From positions 1 to 39,891 of the forward strand of contig NZ_OY762228.1 of the NCBI RefSeq assembly GCF_963665355.1: a stretch of 39,891 bases of DNA. Reading direction: 5' to 3'. A program made the position numbers and the translations under genes. Positions 36,395-39,891 of the stretch are shown here, piece by piece. Under the pieces are notes generated by a model. That model ran no database searches, was not told the origin of the DNA, and saw only the letters and a program-made list of their open reading frames with translations. The stretch is from an uncultured Desulfobacter sp. GTDB lineage: Bacteria > Desulfobacterota > Desulfobacteria > Desulfobacterales > Desulfobacteraceae. The first letter of the stretch is position 1; each line of letters starts with the position of its first letter.

Positions 36395-38732
36395 TTATGA
36401 TGCGCGTGTTTCCAGTCCATCCAGCAATTCAAACAACTCATGGGAAACCTGGCTGTACGTTTTGAATAGATTGTGGGCCTCGTCTCTTTTGCCCTCATTG
36501 AAAAGCCTTGCCACCTTTCCTCCGATCTCATGGACCTGTTCATGTATTTCCCCAATTTTCTTATAATTTTTGTTTGTCCCATATTTTTCCACTCCAGGCC
36601 CAAAGTACCACCGGCCAAAATCACAGTGCCGATGATCGGTCAGCTGATCCATTCGGATGTCTTCCTGCTTGCCGGACAACATGTTTGACAATTTCTTTTT
36701 CCACAGGCTGTGGGCCCGTTTAACCGGGGCGGCATGAAAGCTCTCATCGCCCATCTGGAACTGGCTCATCATCTGAATGACATCGTCGGCCATGTGATTC
36801 TGACTCTCTGCGTCCTTTTCAACCTCATGGCTGTATTCACGCATCTCAGTGGAAGCATTTTTTACCGTATGTATTTCCTGGGCGATCTGGTCTGAAATCT
36901 CGGATGCATGGAGAATGGTTTCCTGAATATCGGCGATCCCTGCTGATACCTGCTGGATGTTGGAGGAGATTTCTTCCGTGGTTTTTGCCTGTTCTTCAAT
37001 GGATGCGGCAACAGAGGTTACCTTTTCGTCCACTTCAGAAATGGTGGCAGCAACCCGGCCGATTTCGTCCACTGCCTGGCTGCTGACACCCTGAATATTT
37101 TCAACCTTCTCTCTGATATCCACAGTGGCCTTGGAGGTCTGGCCGGCCAGCTGTTTGATCTCCTCTGCCACCACGGCAAACCCCTTGCCGGCATCTCCGG
37201 CTCTGGCCGCTTCAATGGTGGCATTCAAGGCTAGAAGATTGGTCTGTTCACTAATTTCCTGAATGGTATTCAGGACATTGCCGATGTCCTTGGCAGAGGT
37301 GCGAAGATCTCCGATTTTTTCTGAAGCACTTCCTGCATCTTCGACAGCCTGGTGGGTGATTTGTCTGGTTTTGGTCGTATTGCCAGATATTTCACTGATG
37401 GAGACCGTCATCTCCTCGGCTGCGGCTGCCACATGGTTGGCATTTACCGTAACTTCTTCCATGGCAGCCGCCACGGTATTCATATTTTCACTCATCTGTT
37501 CTGCCGCACCGGAAACCGTATTGGCCTGGGAAGAGACGCTTCCTGCTGTGGCAGACATCAACGCCGCAACGCCGGACAGTTCATTGGATACAAGGCCCAG
37601 GTTCTGATTCCGATCATTCACATTCCAGATCAGGTTATCCAGCTTTTCGATAAAAATATTAAATTCATGGCTGAGCTGGCCGATTTCATCCCGGGATGCA
37701 ACTGTCAGGCGTTTGGTCAGATCTCCTTCTCCCTCGGCGATACCCTTCATATTGTATGCAATGGATTTAATGGGTGCCACAACACTTCTGTTCATGAAAA
37801 ACACCAGTCCGAAAATGAAACATAAAAAAATGCCGAAGAGCAGGCTGAACATGGTCACAATTAATTTTTTCAGGGCGTGGACATTGGCCAGAGCGAATTT
37901 GTCTTTTACACCGAGTACATACAGCCCGGACATGGCGCCCCCAAATCCCTTAAACTGCCCTTTAATGCTCAGATACTCCTTGTCCAGGAAAAAAGGGCGC
38001 ATCCAGTATCTTATTGATAATTCCGGGTTTTTGAAAATAGGCCCAGTACTCTTCATCCACATCCTTCTGGTTTAAAACAAACCGGGCGACCTGGGCCTTG
38101 CCCTTCATGCTTTGGGCAACGCTTAAGTCATCTGCATCCATAAAACAGATAAAATCTATATCATGGGGTTTCAATGTGCGCTTGAGAGAGTTCAATCCCC
38201 CCTCAAAATTAGCAATACCCAGAAATCTGTCCCCGTCCAGGATGGGGAACAGCCCCTTAAGGCGAAGACCTTTGCCGGAAACCTCCATGGCCGCATCCGG
38301 TTTCAGGGTATTTTTCACCAGGGCATAGCCTTTGGAATATCCAAGAGACTCTCCATAGGAATCCGGTGCCCATGACTTATAAAAAGAGTGTAGATTGCTG
38401 TCAATCAGGTGAACCTGAACATTTTTAAATCCGGTATTTTCCTTAAATGTTTTGCCCAGGCGTTTCAGGACGTTGTCAGCCAGTTGCCGGTCATTTTCCT
38501 GAATTGCTTTTTTAACATACGCATTGGCTGCCACCTGAAGCGCATTGGTTAACCACACCTTTTTTTTGGCTTCCATGGCCATTTCAAATTGTCTTTGAGC
38601 CGCTTTTGCACTTTTTTCAATCTGCTCTCCTTTAATCCTGTTAAAGTATATGGATGTTGCCAGCAGACTGACAAGCAACATAACGCCAAGTCCTGTCAGA
38701 CTTATGAAAAGTATCTTGGTATTCAGCTTCAT
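36395..38732 (-). pseudogene. Methyl-accepting chemotaxis protein with C-terminal CZB domain, one frameshift
   Basis: A chemoreceptor of about 778 residues in two frames. The upstream frame (38732 to about 37990) gives TM1, a periplasmic Cache-type sensor (KNVQVHLIDSNLHSFYKSW, GLRLKGLFPILDGDRFLG) and part of the loop before TM2. After a run of six A on the + strand (37989-37994) the reading moves one frame. It continues [20 protein letters not shown]2, HAMP, the signalling hairpin ([23 protein letters not shown]) and a CZB zinc-binding domain. CZB ligands are visible: H in AHSLWKKK, C in HCDFGRWY, and two His in [12 protein letters not shown] good AAAGGAGA site precedes 38732. Everything else is intact, so a one-base sequencing error is as likely as a true pseudogene. 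The gene lies 19 bases after the multiheme cytochrome. Confidence 0.8.
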
Positions 38733-38751
38733 TTTGTATCTCCTTTGGCTG

Positions 38752-39891
38752 TTATAAATTTTCCATTCGGGCGGTTGGCGGCATGGGATGATGGGCCGGC
38801 ATTTTGTTTACCGGCCTGGTATGACAGACAGAACAGCGTTTGGATCCAATGGGATTCCGGCTCCGCTGATACTGCAGCGGCTGGATGTTGTCCAGATCTC
38901 TGCCAAGCTTGTTGTTTGCCGGATAAACGGCATGGGTGGCACCATGGCAGGCCTCACACATCATCCGGCCGGTATTATCGTGCCGCATCCTGTAAAGTGC
39001 AGAAGGTCCCGACGTCCATTGATTAAACCCGTTTGCGGTCTTTGCATCTGCCCGGGCAAAGTTGGCATGGCAATTGAGACAGTCCGGTTCATTGATCCAT
39101 GGGGTCCGTGGATTGATATGGGCCACGGATGCCACAGTGCGCGGCTTAAGATGGATCATCAGTCGCCGTGCACCGGGTTTTTTGTCCTGGTCCTCTTTTT
39201 TCAAAAGACTTAGGGCGTGATCTTCCAGAAAACCGTGGCATGAGGTGCAGTCCAGCTTTTCGGCATGAACGCTTCTCAAACACTGGGTGGGCCCGTCCGG
39301 CCGGGATGGATGACATTTGAAACAGGCCTCAGTGCCGCGCCCGGTCAGATAATTGGCATGCCAGCCATGCATGGCCGCCGGAAAATTCAGCAGCCCTGGT
39401 TCTCCCTTGGTTCCCAGCACCGGATCGGAATGACAGGACTGGCATAACCGGGGCTTGCCGTTTTGGGCCATCTCCAGCAGGTTGGTCCCGGACCGCTTGT
39501 CATGGATGGCCAGGATATTGGCCGAGGTTTCATCGGTGAACCCGGCCTTGCCGTTGACCCGCCATTGGCCGCCATGGCAGTTGCGGCAGCCCATCTCCGT
39601 TGATGTCGGGGCCACGGTACGGGTCTGCGCAAGCATCCGGCCGGTCTGTTTGTCAATGGCCTCAATGGTAAAGGTCGGATAGGGGTTGTAACTGCCGTCA
39701 TCATTGTATGGCACCACCGGTATCAGAGTGGCCTCAAACGCGTGAAGCGCTTCGGCCAGATGCATTTTTCCGGAAAGCCCGTTCCCGGAAAGCCCGATAT
39801 TCTTCGCGGGCTGGGCGCCGAACAGGGACTGTGCATGCTCCCAGAACTTGACATGGGCACTTGGATTTTCAAATCCGGGATCTACCTTGTA
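38752..39891 (-). CDS. Multiheme c-type cytochrome (partial, at least seven hemes)
   Basis: The C-terminal 379 residues of an exported cytochrome c. The reading is open to the window edge at 39891, so the start, signal peptide and possibly further hemes lie outside. Seven CXXCH heme sites are visible: CRNCH, CQSCH, CFKCH, CTSCH, CLNCH, CEACH and CSVCH. Several isolated His (for example MHGWHANYL, SVHAEKL) could be distal ligands. A Tyr/Pro-rich stretch (VVPYNDDGSYNPYPTF) precedes the first heme. It would carry electrons in the periplasm or outer membrane, as is typical in sulfate- or metal-reducing bacteria. A chemoreceptor gene begins 19 bases after the stop and is probably co-transcribed. 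I cannot name the family more precisely. Confidence 0.9.
   Translation of the reverse strand, partial: YKVDPGFENPSAHVKFWEHAQSLFGAQPAKNIGLSGNGLSGKMHLAEALHAFEATLIPVVPYNDDGSYNPYPTFTIEAIDKQTGRMLAQTRTVAPTSTEMGCRNCHGGQWRVNGKAGFTDETSANILAIHDKRSGTNLLEMAQNGKPRLCQSCHSDPVLGTKGEPGLLNFPAAMHGWHANYLTGRGTEACFKCHPSRPDGPTQCLRSVHAEKLDCTSCHGFLEDHALSLLKKEDQDKKPGARRLMIHLKPRTVASVAHINPRTPWINEPDCLNCHANFARADAKTANGFNQWTSGPSALYRMRHDNTGRMMCEACHGATHAVYPANNKLGRDLDNIQPLQYQRSRNPIGSKRCSVCHTRPVNKMPAHHPMPPTARMENL

Overview
The window reads as the chromosome of a Gram-negative, anaerobe-type bacterium, most plausibly a sulfate-reducing Desulfobacteraceae-like member of Thermodesulfobacteriota. This is inferred from the mix of two acyl-CoA dehydrogenases, a c-type cytochrome with at least seven hemes, an outer-membrane porin, and very dense two-component and cyclic-di-GMP signalling. 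No rRNA, tRNA, CRISPR array, transposase, integrase or phage gene was seen.

Layout. (1) 1-5263 is partly decayed. It holds the 3' end of katG, a porin and a hybrid-kinase remnant that have both lost their 5' ends and meet head-to-head near 1620, an intact large acyl-CoA dehydrogenase, and a frameshifted substrate-binding-protein gene. (2) 5425-8452 is a metabolic block on the + strand: ilvE, an XRE-cupin regulator and a short-chain acyl-CoA dehydrogenase, consistent with branched-chain amino acid or acyl-CoA metabolism. (3) 8633-13600 has a membrane hybrid histidine kinase and a beta-helix lipoprotein resembling Cthe_2159. (4) 13651-26896 is a compact signalling island. It contains a pseudo-receiver/FapA (DUF342) protein paired with a response regulator, a soluble PAS kinase, a REC-PAS regulator with an HDOD protein, a REC-GAF-GGDEF-EAL protein, and a sensor kinase followed by a chemoreceptor that both carry a dCache_3-type sensor domain. 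(5) 27021-35024 runs on the minus strand: an HD-GYP response regulator, a 1587-residue hybrid kinase with five PAS domains, an orphan family-3 solute-binding protein, and remnants of a hybrid kinase that has lost its catalytic core. (6) 35490-39891 has an unrecognised membrane protein, a frameshifted chemoreceptor with a zinc-binding CZB domain, and a multiheme cytochrome just upstream of it.

Taken together, most of the window converts extracellular or redox signals into phosphorelay, c-di-GMP and chemotaxis outputs. Two observations need care. Several signalling genes are visibly broken by internal deletions. At least five reading-frame breaks fall at mononucleotide runs or short tandem repeats, which could be genuine pseudogenisation or uncorrected sequencing error.
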